From: Bacteroidota bacterium
Lineage (GTDB): Bacteria; Bacteroidota; Bacteroidia; NORP154
Direction: 5' to 3'
DNA length: 6,598 nucleotides
NCBI GenBank assembly: GCA_002401055.1
Contig: NVRZ01000183.1
Span: 1 to 6,598 of the forward strand
The notes under the pieces were generated by a model, which did not search any database, was not told where the DNA came from, and worked only from the letters and a program-made list of their open reading frames with translations. Positions within the stretch are counted from its first letter, which is position 1. Each line of letters opens with the position of its first letter. The position numbers were made by a program, and so were the translations under genes. Of this stretch, positions 1-6,598 are shown piece after piece.

Positions 1-52
1 TCTATATCTTTAATTCCAATGTATTCATTTACTTGGTCAGCCTTTTAGCTTT

Positions 53-3000
53 CTAAACAATTTCCATTATTTGATGAAAAAACAGGGGATGATTGGATCT
101 CACTATTTGAATAACTCTTATTTCTGTTCGCCTGTTTTTCATTCTTCCCGTGGGATTGTCTGTGCCATCAGGATGTGCGTTTGGGGCAATTGGTTTAGAT
201 TCACCAAAGCCATTAATGATCATCCTATTCTTGCTTATTCCTTTGGTACTTAAATAATTGGCCACAGAATTTGCCCGCCTTAGCGATAGTTTCTGATTGT
301 AACTGTCAGGTCCAACATGGTCGGTATGGCCGTTGATTTCGATTTTTAGACCGCTGTCATTTTTTAATGCAGAGACCAATTTGTCTAGCTCAATGATTGC
401 AGCAGGTGGAATGGCTGACATATCGAAACCAAATAAAACGTTATCCAATTTCATATCCAAGTTATCCGAATGAACTTCAGATACACGCTCTTCCAAAACT
501 TTTTCTTCTGCCACTGCTTCCTCAACCGCAACGGTTTCTTCCACGGCAGGTTCCTCAACTACTGTTTCCTCAACTACATCAGTTTCCTTAGTGGCTGATT
601 CCTCGTTCGCTGGTTCCTCAACAAACTCTTCAGTGGCCGCTTCTTCCGTAGCAGGTTCGGCAGCTACTTTTTCAGTTGTTGTTTCTTCCGTTACAGTTTC
701 TTCAGGTTCTACTTCTTCCGTATCCGTATCCGTATCCGTATCCGTATCCGTATCCGTATCCGTATCCGTATCCGTATCCGTTTCCCCGCCCGACTGAACG
801 ACTTCAGTCGTTCGTGCAGGTTCTGTAACCGGCTCTTCAGTAGATGTTTCTTCAACCGCAGCTGTAGTTTCCTCCACAACAGTTTCTTCTACGGGAGTTT
901 CTTCAACCGCAGCTGTAGTTTCCTCCACAACAGTTTCTTCTCCGGGAGTTTCTTTAATCGCAGTTGTGGTTTCCTCCGCAACAGTTTCTTCTATAGGAGT
1001 TTCTTCAACCGCAGCTGATTCTTCCACGACTGCTTCTTCAACTGCCGCTTCCTCAACCGCAGCTGATTCTTCCACGACCGTTTCTTCAACTGCCGCTTCC
1101 TCAACCGCAACTGAATCTTCCACGACTGCTTCTTCAACTGCCGCTTCCTCAACCGCAGCTGATTCTTCCACGACTGGTTCTTCAACTGCCGTTTCCTCAA
1201 CCGCAACTGATGCTTCCACGACTGGTTCCTCAGCAACGGACTCTTCAACTGCAGTAGTTTCCTCCACAACAGGTTCTTCTACAGGTGTTTCTTCAACCGC
1301 AGCGGTCTCTTCCACAACTGGTTCCTCTACGGGTGTTTCTTCAACCGCAAGAGTTTCTTCTACGACTGGATCCTCTGCTGCTGTTTCTTCAATTAATGGT
1401 ACTTCCTCAGTTGGAGTTTGCTCGGCCGCTACAATTTCTTCCACGATAGGTTCCTCCTCCTTTGCCGTTGCTTCGGCGGACAAGTCAGCTGGAGTTTCTT
1501 CTGCCGCAGCCGTCTCTTCAGCAACGAGTTCCTCAGACTTCGCTGAAGCTTCGTCTGATGCGTCAGTAGGAGTTTCCTCAACCACAACCGTTTCTTCAGC
1601 AAATGATTCCTCCACGCCAATAGATTCTTCAGCAACGGGTTCCTCAGACTTCGCTGAAGCTTCGTCTGATGAGTCAGCTGGTGTTTCTTCAATTACTTCT
1701 ACTTCCTCAGTTAATGTTTCTTCAACCATTGGTCGTTCCTCAACAGGTGGCTCTTCAATAGATGTTTCCTCAATAGCTGCCGTTGCCTCTGCCGCAACCG
1801 TCAAATCAGTTTGCCTTTCCTTCTCAGTTTTTGCCCAAGCCTCTTGATCCAATTTAGCTTGAGGAAGCATTTCGTCTAATGCTGTTTGGATTATGTCAGT
1901 GGAGTTGATGTCAGGATTTTTCTTAGACAACTCAATATCTATCTCCACATTAACATAAACGGCCAACGTATTAACTTCTATGAGCTCGGTATGAACAATT
2001 TTACCCTTATAAAGAAACTCTAATTTATATTCATTTCCTGGAGGCAGTGGGACGACAAAATTACCACTCGCAGAGTTAGACTTGTAAGATCCGTATGATT
2101 CCCCATCAGATTGATCTGTTACATTTATTGTTGCTTCGGCATTTCGCCCACCGTACTTTATCATTCCTTTTACAAGGGCAAGAACTGGCCTCTCATGAAG
2201 TATGCCCGGCTTAACAACAAATATGTCGTTTTGGCCTAACGTACCCTTTCTTGTGGAAGAAAAGTATGCCTTATCTCCGCTCGGATTCACCGTATAATAT
2301 AAGTCGTCATTCGGTGTGTTAACAGGATAACCCAGATTAACTGCTTTCTGCCATTTGCCATTTTCCTGTTGAGAGCGAAAGATATCGTAACCACCCATGC
2401 TATTGTGCCCTTGCGAGCTAAAGAACAACATTTCTCCATTTGCGTGTATAAATGGAGCATCCTCATCGTACTCTGTATTGAATTTGGGTCCCAAGTTTTT
2501 AATATTACCCCATGCATTGCCGCCCATATGCACCGCAACATATAAGTCTTTGCCACCAATTCCTCCCGGTCGATCGCTAGCAAAATACAGGAACTTACCG
2601 TCTACAGATAAACTAGCATGTCCTTCCCAATGTTTAGTGTTTACATCTCCTTCCAGTCGAATAGGCTCCGACCAGGTCTTTCTAGATAAGTTACTCACGT
2701 ATAAATCCCCTCCTTTTGTGTCTTTATACACATACAATCTTTGCCCGTCTGGGGAAAGGGCCATTGCAGCATCATGCCAGGTGCTGTTTAATCTGTAACC
2801 GATATCGTCTGGATCCAACCATTTATCGCCCATCTTATATGAAACAAAGATATCCTCATAATAATCTCCTTCTGGATCTGGCTCTCCATACATGTCGTGC
2901 ATCCCTCCATTGCTCCTCTTTCCTTTGTAGGTAAAAATCATCACTGATTCATCATATGATACCAGAGGAACGTACTCAGAATATTCTGTGTTTAATGGTG

Positions 3001-3535
3001 CTCCCAAATTCTCAATAGTCACGTATTTTTCGTTCGAATTCGCCACCAGAATTTTGGCATTCTTACAGTTTTTGATCAGCCTGGGAATGGTTTCTTTTAG
3101 TTTACCTGATACACTCTTACTATCTGTAGCTTGTTTAAAATATTCGATTGCCTTATCAAATTGATAGTTAACAAAGTATGCGATGCCTATATAATACTCG
3201 ATATCCGGGAGTTCTGGTTTCTTCTTATATGCTCTTAAAAAATATGAGATGGCTTTATCCTGTTCATCGTATTTATGCAAATAACACATGCCAGCGTAAT
3301 ATTTGTATTCTATTACGCCAGGGTATCGAATATCTAGTTTAACATAAACAGGAAGTGCTCGGAGATAGTCATATGAACCCATGAACCACTCCGCATCCTC
3401 TATCATTAGTTCCTCACCACCGCCCATGATGTACTTGGTTTCAAAGCCTTTGTTTTGCGAATAAACCTCTTTCGGGCAGCACAAAGAGCCACACATAGCA
3501 AAAATCAACCATACAATGGCATATAAATTCTTCAT
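53..3535 (-). CDS. PorE-like TPR / PD40 propeller / CRD / OmpA peptidoglycan-binding envelope protein with a giant Glu-rich spacer
   Basis: Predicted 1160-aa periplasmic/outer-membrane-associated protein. Residues 1-26 look like a Sec signal peptide with cleavage after VYS; cysteines at 15, 19 and 20 do not fit a standard lipobox. Residues ~47-140 carry TPR-like helices. Residues ~190-441 hold five PD40/WD40-like blades (e.g. LSPDGQRLYV, FASDRPGGIGGKDLYV). Residues ~449-530 resemble a carboxypeptidase-regulatory beta domain. Residues ~575-1025 are a Glu/Val/Ala/Thr/Pro low-complexity spacer. Residues ~1031-1140 are an OmpA_C domain with the peptidoglycan-binding pair Asp1072 (HTDHVG) and Arg1087 (LSLRRA), 15 residues apart as in Acinetobacter OmpA, ending in NRRTEIRV. 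The order matches PorE of the type IX secretion system, but many Bacteroidota paralogues share it, so no symbol is given. Start: the frame extends to a TTG at 3568, but that codon lies inside a promoter-like box, and the ATG at 3535 begins directly with the signal peptide. The spacer is the oddity. Family is confident; function is inferred. Confidence 0.93.
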   Translation of the reverse strand: MKNLYAIVWLIFAMCGSLCCPKEVYSQNKGFETKYIMGGGEELMIEDAEWFMGSYDYLRALPVYVKLDIRYPGVIEYKYYAGMCYLHKYDEQDKAISYFLRAYKKKPELPDIEYYIGIAYFVNYQFDKAIEYFKQATDSKSVSGKLKETIPRLIKNCKNAKILVANSNEKYVTIENLGAPLNTEYSEYVPLVSYDESVMIFTYKGKRSNGGMHDMYGEPDPEGDYYEDIFVSYKMGDKWLDPDDIGYRLNSTWHDAAMALSPDGQRLYVYKDTKGGDLYVSNLSRKTWSEPIRLEGDVNTKHWEGHASLSVDGKFLYFASDRPGGIGGKDLYVAVHMGGNAWGNIKNLGPKFNTEYDEDAPFIHANGEMLFFSSQGHNSMGGYDIFRSQQENGKWQKAVNLGYPVNTPNDDLYYTVNPSGDKAYFSSTRKGTLGQNDIFVVKPGILHERPVLALVKGMIKYGGRNAEATINVTDQSDGESYGSYKSNSASGNFVVPLPPGNEYKLEFLYKGKIVHTELIEVNTLAVYVNVEIDIELSKKNPDINSTDIIQTALDEMLPQAKLDQEAWAKTEKERQTDLTVAAEATAAIEETSIEEPPVEERPMVEETLTEEVEVIEETPADSSDEASAKSEEPVAEESIGVEESFAEETVVVEETPTDASDEASAKSEELVAEETAAAEETPADLSAEATAKEEEPIVEEIVAAEQTPTEEVPLIEETAAEDPVVEETLAVEETPVEEPVVEETAAVEETPVEEPVVEETTAVEESVAEEPVVEASVAVEETAVEEPVVEESAAVEEAAVEEAVVEDSVAVEEAAVEETVVEESAAVEEAAVEEAVVEESAAVEETPIEETVAEETTTAIKETPGEETVVEETTAAVEETPVEETVVEETTAAVEETSTEEPVTEPARTTEVVQSGGETDTDTDTDTDTDTDTDTDTDTEEVEPEETVTEETTTEKVAAEPATEEAATEEFVEEPANEESATKETDVVEETVVEEPAVEETVAVEEAVAEEKVLEERVSEVHSDNLDMKLDNVLFGFDMSAIPPAAIIELDKLVSALKNDSGLKIEINGHTDHVGPDSYNQKLSLRRANSVANYLSTKGISKNRMIINGFGESKPIAPNAHPDGTDNPTGRMKNRRTEIRVIQIVRSNHPLFFHQIMEIV
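717..780 (-). repeat. Hexanucleotide microsatellite, ten TATCCG units, coding for (Asp-Thr)10
   Basis: On the plus strand TATCCG is repeated ten times without error from 721 to 780, preceded by a partial TCCG at 717-720. On the coding (minus) strand it reads GAT ACG repeatedly, giving an alternating Thr-Asp run at residues ~919-940 of the envelope protein. The unit is six bases, so slippage would add or remove Asp-Thr pairs without a frameshift. The perfect identity of the units, against the diverged Glu-rich repeats around it, suggests recent expansion (inference). Confidence 0.97.
865..966 (-). repeat. Minisatellite, 51-bp units (two copies)
   Basis: Units 865-915 and 916-966 differ at about four of 51 positions. 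A degenerate copy, matching mainly in its second half, precedes them at ~814-864. Each unit encodes 17 residues of the type VEETTAAVEETPVEETV. The register passes directly into the 48-bp units at 967; the difference is one extra codon (TTAA in place of TA-type spacing before the second Glu pair). Confidence 0.9.
967..1398 (-). repeat. Minisatellite, 48-bp units (nine copies)
   Basis: Unit starts fall exactly every 48 bases at 967, 1015, 1063, 1111, 1159, 1207, 1255, 1303 and 1351. Units 1015-1062 and 1111-1158 differ at one base. The units at 967, 1255, 1303 and 1351 are more diverged and resemble the 51-bp type. Each encodes 16 residues with three Glu-Glu pairs, such as VEESAAVEEAAVEEAV or VEETAAVEETPVEEPV. 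Every unit keeps the frame, so the array is a length-variable protein spacer at residues ~713-857. Confidence 0.93.
1517..1689 (-). repeat. Direct repeat with 111-bp period encoding EETPxDxSDEASAKSEE
   Basis: A stretch of about 62 bases beginning at 1517 recurs at 1628. Within it, 33 bases (1528-1560 and 1639-1671) are identical. The shift is 111 bp, or 37 codons, so the frame is kept. A more diverged third copy of the same peptide motif (EETPADLSAEATAKEEE) lies at about 1450-1502, 78 bp from the second. These are the only parts of the acidic spacer with regular Ser, Asp and Lys, and they mark a second repeat family distinct from the 48/51-bp array. Confidence 0.85.
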
Positions 3536-3565
3536 AGTTATCTGGGGTCTTACCTCTTTGAAATT

Positions 3566-3573
3566 CAAACGTA
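3566..3573 (-). promoter_or_regulatory. Bacteroidota-type -7 box (TACGTTTG) for the envelope gene
   Basis: Read on the minus strand, 3573-3566 is TACGTTTG, an exact fit to the Bacteroidota -7 consensus TAnnTTTG. A run of seven T (minus strand, 3597-3591) lies about 17 bases upstream where the -33 element would be expected; it is T-rich but not a clear TTTG. A transcript starting a few bases downstream would have a leader of roughly 20-25 bases before the ATG at 3535. AGAGG at 3557-3553 is about 17 bases from the ATG, too far for a usual ribosome site. The rest of the gap to mutS (3574-3656) shows no convincing terminator. Confidence 0.55.
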
Positions 3574-3656
3574 CCGCATTTTTTCTAATTAAAAAAACCC
3601 AGAGGAAAATAATAATAAATCAAAAAATTCAGAAGAAAAAGAAGCTAGGAGAGTAA

Positions 3657-6284
3657 TTAGTTTTCCGGAAGCATTTTTTTCAGCTCATTTATTTTAAGTA
3701 AGGCCTCAATCGGGGTAAGTGTATTAATGTCTAAATCGTCAATTTCATCTTTAATTCTTTCCAAAGATGGGTCGTTTAGCTGAAAGAAATTAAGTTGAAG
3801 ATCTTCCTTTTCCGGAAAAGCGTCCTTGGACTCCTCGCCTTTATCATCTGGGTTGGCATGTGAAGATTCCAAGTAATTCATAATATCTTTTGCCCTAGTT
3901 ATAACGGATTTCGGCATTCCCGCTATCTTGGCTACGTGAATTCCAAAACTATGCTCAGTGCCTCCTTCCACCAACTTTCTCAAGAAAATTATTTTGTTGT
4001 CAATTTCTTTAACTGAAACATTGTAGTTTTTGACCCTTGTCAAAGACTTGGTTAATTCGTTCATCTCATGATAATGGGTCGCAAATAGCGTTTTTGCCTT
4101 TGCGCCAACATAATCATGAAGATATTCTGTAATTGCCCATGCAATAGAAACTCCGTCGTAGGTGCTGGTGCCTCTTCCAATTTCATCAAGAAGAATTAAA
4201 CTTCTCTCCGACAGATTATTTAGGATACTAGCTGTTTCGTTCATCTCAACCATAAACGTGGATTCGCCTATTGAAATGTTATCAGATGCTCCTACTCGGG
4301 TAAAAATTTTATCCACAAGCCCAATTGAAGCTTTTGCGGCCGGAACATAACTACCCATTTGAGCCATTAAGACAATCAGTGCGGTTTGTCGAAGCAAAGC
4401 AGATTTTCCAGACATGTTAGGACCTGTGATGATCATTATTTGTTGCGTAGTGTCATCTAGGAAAACATCGTTTGAGACATATTCTTCTTCTGGAGGCAGG
4501 GTAGCTTCAATAACGGGGTGGCGCCCTTGTTTAATATCCAGGACCATTGAATCATTGATTTTCGGTTTTGAATAGTCATTCGCCAAGGCAATCGTGCTAA
4601 ACGAGCATAAACAATCTAAATAGCCGATAGTGAAAGCATTTTGCTGAATTGGTGCAATAAAGGATATCAGATTCTCAACTAGCTGAGAGAACAGAGATGA
4701 CTCTAACTCAAGTATTTTTTCTTCAGCACCAAGAATTTTGCTTTCATACTTCTTTAATTCCTCCGTAATATATCGCTCAGCGTTAACAAGTGTTTGTTTG
4801 CGAATCCAATCTTGAGGAACCTTGTCCTTGTGCTTATTTGTAACCTCAATGTAGTATCCAAATACATTGTTAAAGTTTATTTTTAGAGAAGTGATCCCCG
4901 TATTTTCAATTTCTCGCTGTTGAATTTTCAGCAAGTGATCCTTTCCAGAAAAGGCGATACTTCTAAGATCATCGAGCTCTTTCGAAACTCCTTCAGAAAT
5001 CACACCTCCTTTGTGTAATAGAAATGGTGGGTCTTCCTGAATTTCATGATCAATTTTTTCGATTAGAGCTGCGCAAGGATCTAGCTGATCTGCAATTTCT
5101 AGCAAGTGCTGATTCTTTGACTTTTTACAGCTTTCCTTAATAGGTTCTAGCGCAGATAGTGCCCTTTTAAGCTGAACTACTTCTCTTGGATTGATCCTTG
5201 CTGCCGCAACTTTCGAAATTATTCTTTCAAGGTCGCCAATTTGGTCAATGTTGTTTTTAAGGTTATCTCTGAACTTTTCCTTTTTGATAATGTACTCAAC
5301 AATATTCAATCGTTTTTGAATGGGCACCTCATCTTTTAGGGGCATTGAAATCCATCGCCTTAACATTCTTGCTCCCATGGGAGACCTGGTTTTATCAATT
5401 ACACTTAGCAATGAACTGCCTTCCTCGTTACCAGCGGAATATAAATCCAAATTTCTAATTGTAAATTTGTCCATCCAGACGTACTTGTCTCTTTCAATTC
5501 TGGAAAGTTTTTTAATATGAGAGGTCTGATCGTGGTGGGTTGCAGCTAGATAGTGCAATACCGCTCCAGCTGCAACTTTGCCGCATGGTATATCTTCAAC
5601 GCCAAATCCTTTTAAAGTTGTAGTCTCAAATTGCTTTTGCAGTAAATCATCTGAATAATCATTGCTAAACACCCAATCATCCAAGGTAAACGTGCAGTAT
5701 CCACTTCCAAATTGTTCCGTAAACTGCTCACTTCTTCGTTTATCGAACAACACTTCACTTGGGCTGAAGTTTTGCAATAATTTATCTACATAGTCTTTTG
5801 ACCCTTCTGACATGAGGAATTCGCCGGTAGAAATATCCAGAAGAGAAATGCCAATAATCTTTTTATCAAAATGTAACGCTGCTAAAAAGTTGTTCGATTT
5901 TTGTTCGAGTACGTTATCATTAAATGAAACACCCGGTGTTACCAATTCCGTTACTCCGCGTTTAACAATTTTTTTGGTAAGCTTTGGGTCCTCCAGCTGG
6001 TCGCAAATAGCAACTCTTAATCCAGCACGAACCAATTTAGGTAAATAAGTATCTAATGAATGATGTGGAAATCCGGCTAATTCAACAAAAGATGCTGCAC
6101 CGTTGGCCCTTTTCGTGAGTACGATCCCCAATACCTTGGAAGCTTTTATCGCATCCTCACTAAAAGTTTCGTAAAAATCACCGACCCTGAACAACAACAA
6201 CGCATCAGGGTGCTTGGCCTTGATGGAATTGTATTGCTTCATTAAGGGTGTCTCCGCTATCTTCTTTTTGGTATTTGCTGTCAA
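3657..6284 (-). CDS. mutS: DNA mismatch repair protein MutS
   Basis: Complete 875-aa MutS, within the usual 860-880 range. It binds mismatches and small loops as a dimer and, with ATP, recruits MutL in the cytoplasm. The mismatch-recognition domain has the Phe-X-Glu motif at F37-Y38-E39 in GDFYETF. A connector domain follows, then core/lever and clamp regions ([16 protein letters not shown] at ~474 is clamp). The ATPase domain shows Walker A GPNMSGKS at 621-628, Walker B LILLDE ending D700-E701 followed by [10 protein letters not shown], and the ATHYHEM loop with H737. QLNFF at 830-834 resembles a sliding-clamp-binding QLxLF motif (inference). The start is a TTG at 6284: a stop lies four codons upstream, no ATG is available before 6242, and the conserved ETPLMKQY segment begins upstream of that ATG. 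No strong ribosome site is seen. The gene is divergent from the methyltransferase at 6384 and ends 121 bases before the envelope gene. All key residues are present, so it should be functional. Confidence 0.98.
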   Translation of the reverse strand: MTANTKKKIAETPLMKQYNSIKAKHPDALLLFRVGDFYETFSEDAIKASKVLGIVLTKRANGAASFVELAGFPHHSLDTYLPKLVRAGLRVAICDQLEDPKLTKKIVKRGVTELVTPGVSFNDNVLEQKSNNFLAALHFDKKIIGISLLDISTGEFLMSEGSKDYVDKLLQNFSPSEVLFDKRRSEQFTEQFGSGYCTFTLDDWVFSNDYSDDLLQKQFETTTLKGFGVEDIPCGKVAAGAVLHYLAATHHDQTSHIKKLSRIERDKYVWMDKFTIRNLDLYSAGNEEGSSLLSVIDKTRSPMGARMLRRWISMPLKDEVPIQKRLNIVEYIIKKEKFRDNLKNNIDQIGDLERIISKVAAARINPREVVQLKRALSALEPIKESCKKSKNQHLLEIADQLDPCAALIEKIDHEIQEDPPFLLHKGGVISEGVSKELDDLRSIAFSGKDHLLKIQQREIENTGITSLKINFNNVFGYYIEVTNKHKDKVPQDWIRKQTLVNAERYITEELKKYESKILGAEEKILELESSLFSQLVENLISFIAPIQQNAFTIGYLDCLCSFSTIALANDYSKPKINDSMVLDIKQGRHPVIEATLPPEEEYVSNDVFLDDTTQQIMIITGPNMSGKSALLRQTALIVLMAQMGSYVPAAKASIGLVDKIFTRVGASDNISIGESTFMVEMNETASILNNLSERSLILLDEIGRGTSTYDGVSIAWAITEYLHDYVGAKAKTLFATHYHEMNELTKSLTRVKNYNVSVKEIDNKIIFLRKLVEGGTEHSFGIHVAKIAGMPKSVITRAKDIMNYLESSHANPDDKGEESKDAFPEKEDLQLNFFQLNDPSLERIKDEIDDLDINTLTPIEALLKINELKKMLPEN

Positions 6285-6300
6285 AACGTGGTACTATAGA

Positions 6301-6323
6301 CCCTCACATCGTTTGTGGGAGGG
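6301..6323. other. Small imperfect hairpin in the mutS/methyltransferase divergent intergenic region
   Basis: CCCTC (6301-6305) pairs with GAGGG (6319-6323) and ACA (6306-6308) with TGT (6314-6316), leaving a five-base loop and a two-base bulge. No T-run follows in the plus direction, and on the minus strand it sits about 14 bases ahead of the mutS start, so it is not a terminator. It could be a leader structure for mutS, with AGGG of one arm near the ribosome-binding position, or chance. The rest of 6285-6383 is AT-rich; a weak TTG (6368-6366) and CATATTTA pairing on the minus strand is only a poor promoter candidate for mutS. Confidence 0.35.
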
Positions 6324-6370
6324 CTTAAAATTAATTCTAAATATGAGAATTATTTATATTCACCTCAATT

Positions 6371-6378
6371 TATTTTTG
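6371..6378 (+). promoter_or_regulatory. TAnnTTTG box (TATTTTTG) immediately before the methyltransferase start
   Basis: TATTTTTG fits the Bacteroidota -7 consensus exactly but ends only five bases before the ATG at 6384. If used, transcription would begin at or next to the start codon, giving a leaderless or nearly leaderless message. No TTTG-like -33 element is visible at the expected distance, and the region is AT-rich, so a chance match is quite possible. Confidence 0.3.
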
Positions 6379-6383
6379 AAAGG

Positions 6384-6598
6384 ATGCGAAAGTTGACAAA
6401 TTCAGAGCTTGACAGAAAATCTATAGAGGAGTTTCAGCAGACAAAAAAGAATCCAATAGTTGTGGTATTGGATAATGTTAGGAGTTTAAACAATGTCGGT
6501 TCGATATTTAGAACGGCCGATTCTTTTTTAATAGAGGCGATCTATTTATGCGGTATCACCGCAAAACCGCCACATAGAGATACTCAAAAAACGGCTTT
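6384..6598 (+). CDS. TrmH/SpoU-family RNA 2'-O-methyltransferase, N-terminal part (cut by the window end)
   Basis: The first 71 codons are visible and open to the window edge. The start MRKLTNSELDRKSIEEF is typical of a small Bacteroidota SpoU-type methyltransferase. Residues 25-46 (IVVVLDNVRSLNNVGSIFRT...) form the first beta strand and SPOUT motif 1, with Asn31 and Arg43 in the N...NxGxxFRTA pattern; this Arg is the conserved catalytic-site residue of the family. YLCGITAKPPHRDTQKTA follows as expected. The family transfers a methyl group from S-adenosylmethionine to a ribose 2'-OH in tRNA or rRNA; the exact target cannot be told from this part. The start ATG has AAAGG directly against it, too close for normal ribosome binding, but it matches the family N-terminus. 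It is divergent from mutS with a 99-base gap. Confidence 0.93.
   Translation, partial: MRKLTNSELDRKSIEEFQQTKKNPIVVVLDNVRSLNNVGSIFRTADSFLIEAIYLCGITAKPPHRDTQKTA

Noticed and set aside
591..797. Plus-strand open frame ending in a Ser-Val run
   Set aside because: Shadow of the hexanucleotide tract read on the other strand; no independent coding evidence.
480..1810. CRISPR-like array
   Set aside because: The repeats are contiguous, in frame and encode a regular peptide; there are no unique spacers and no cas genes.
966..1847. Long plus-strand open frame (293 codons, Ser/Thr/Ala-rich) opposite the acidic spacer
   Set aside because: It is the reverse reading of the Glu-rich repeats: GAA/GAG codons read backwards give TTC/CTC-type triplets and few stops. 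The product is pure low complexity with no start signal, and the opposite strand has clear domain homology on both sides.
3477..3492. Cysteines in the envelope-protein signal peptide as a lipoprotein site
   Set aside because: None of Cys15, Cys19 or Cys20 has a standard [LVI][ASTVI][GAS] sequence before it. VYS followed by Gln fits ordinary signal peptidase I cleavage better, though a relaxed lipobox cannot be fully excluded.
3541..3603. TCTGGG / CCCAGA inverted repeat in the gap after mutS, considered as a terminator or operator
   Set aside because: Only six pairs separated by more than 50 bases, with mismatched flanks. The T-run beside CCTCTGGG on the minus strand lacks a proper stem before it.
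6214..6396. Plus-strand 60-codon open frame spanning the mutS start and the divergent gap
   Set aside because: It overlaps the conserved mutS N-terminus and runs out of frame into the methyltransferase start; no recognisable protein.

Overview
The window looks like chromosomal DNA of a member of the Bacteroidota, probably a Cytophagales-type relative. This rests on three signs: moderately AT-rich sequence, TAnnTTTG-type promoter boxes with weak or absent Shine-Dalgarno sequences, and protein types typical of the phylum (a TPR/PD40/CRD/OmpA envelope protein, a MutS with the C-terminal 'QLNFFQL' segment, and a SpoU methylase beginning MRKLTN). I cannot name a genus or species from the sequence alone.

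Layout. Positions 1-52 are the 3' flank of the first gene, with nothing recognisable in them. Positions 53-3535 (minus strand) encode a very large envelope protein. Its order is signal peptide, TPR helices, five-bladed PD40/WD40-like propeller, carboxypeptidase-regulatory-like beta domain, a roughly 450-residue Glu-rich low-complexity spacer, and an OmpA-type peptidoglycan-binding domain. The spacer DNA holds three kinds of in-frame repeat: ten copies of a hexanucleotide (717-780), an array of 51-bp then 48-bp units (865-1398), and a longer direct repeat 111 bp apart (about 1517-1689). Positions 3536-3656 are an intergenic gap with a promoter-like box for the envelope gene. Positions 3657-6284 (minus) are a complete mutS. 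Positions 6285-6383 are a short divergent intergenic region with a small imperfect hairpin. Positions 6384-6598 (plus) are the start of a TrmH/SpoU-family RNA methyltransferase gene cut by the window edge.

How the genes relate. MutS (mismatch recognition) and the RNA methyltransferase are divergently transcribed housekeeping genes. The envelope gene lies downstream of mutS on the same strand. It probably has its own promoter, and I see no functional tie to mutS. Its domain order, apart from the acidic spacer, matches PorE, a type IX secretion-associated protein of Porphyromonas gingivalis that binds peptidoglycan. Many Bacteroidota paralogues share this order, so a specific role in secretion is not established.

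I do not see an undescribed multi-gene system. The most unusual object is the repeat-built acidic spacer inserted between the CRD-like and OmpA domains. All its repeat units are multiples of three bases, so copy-number change should alter spacer length without breaking the frame.
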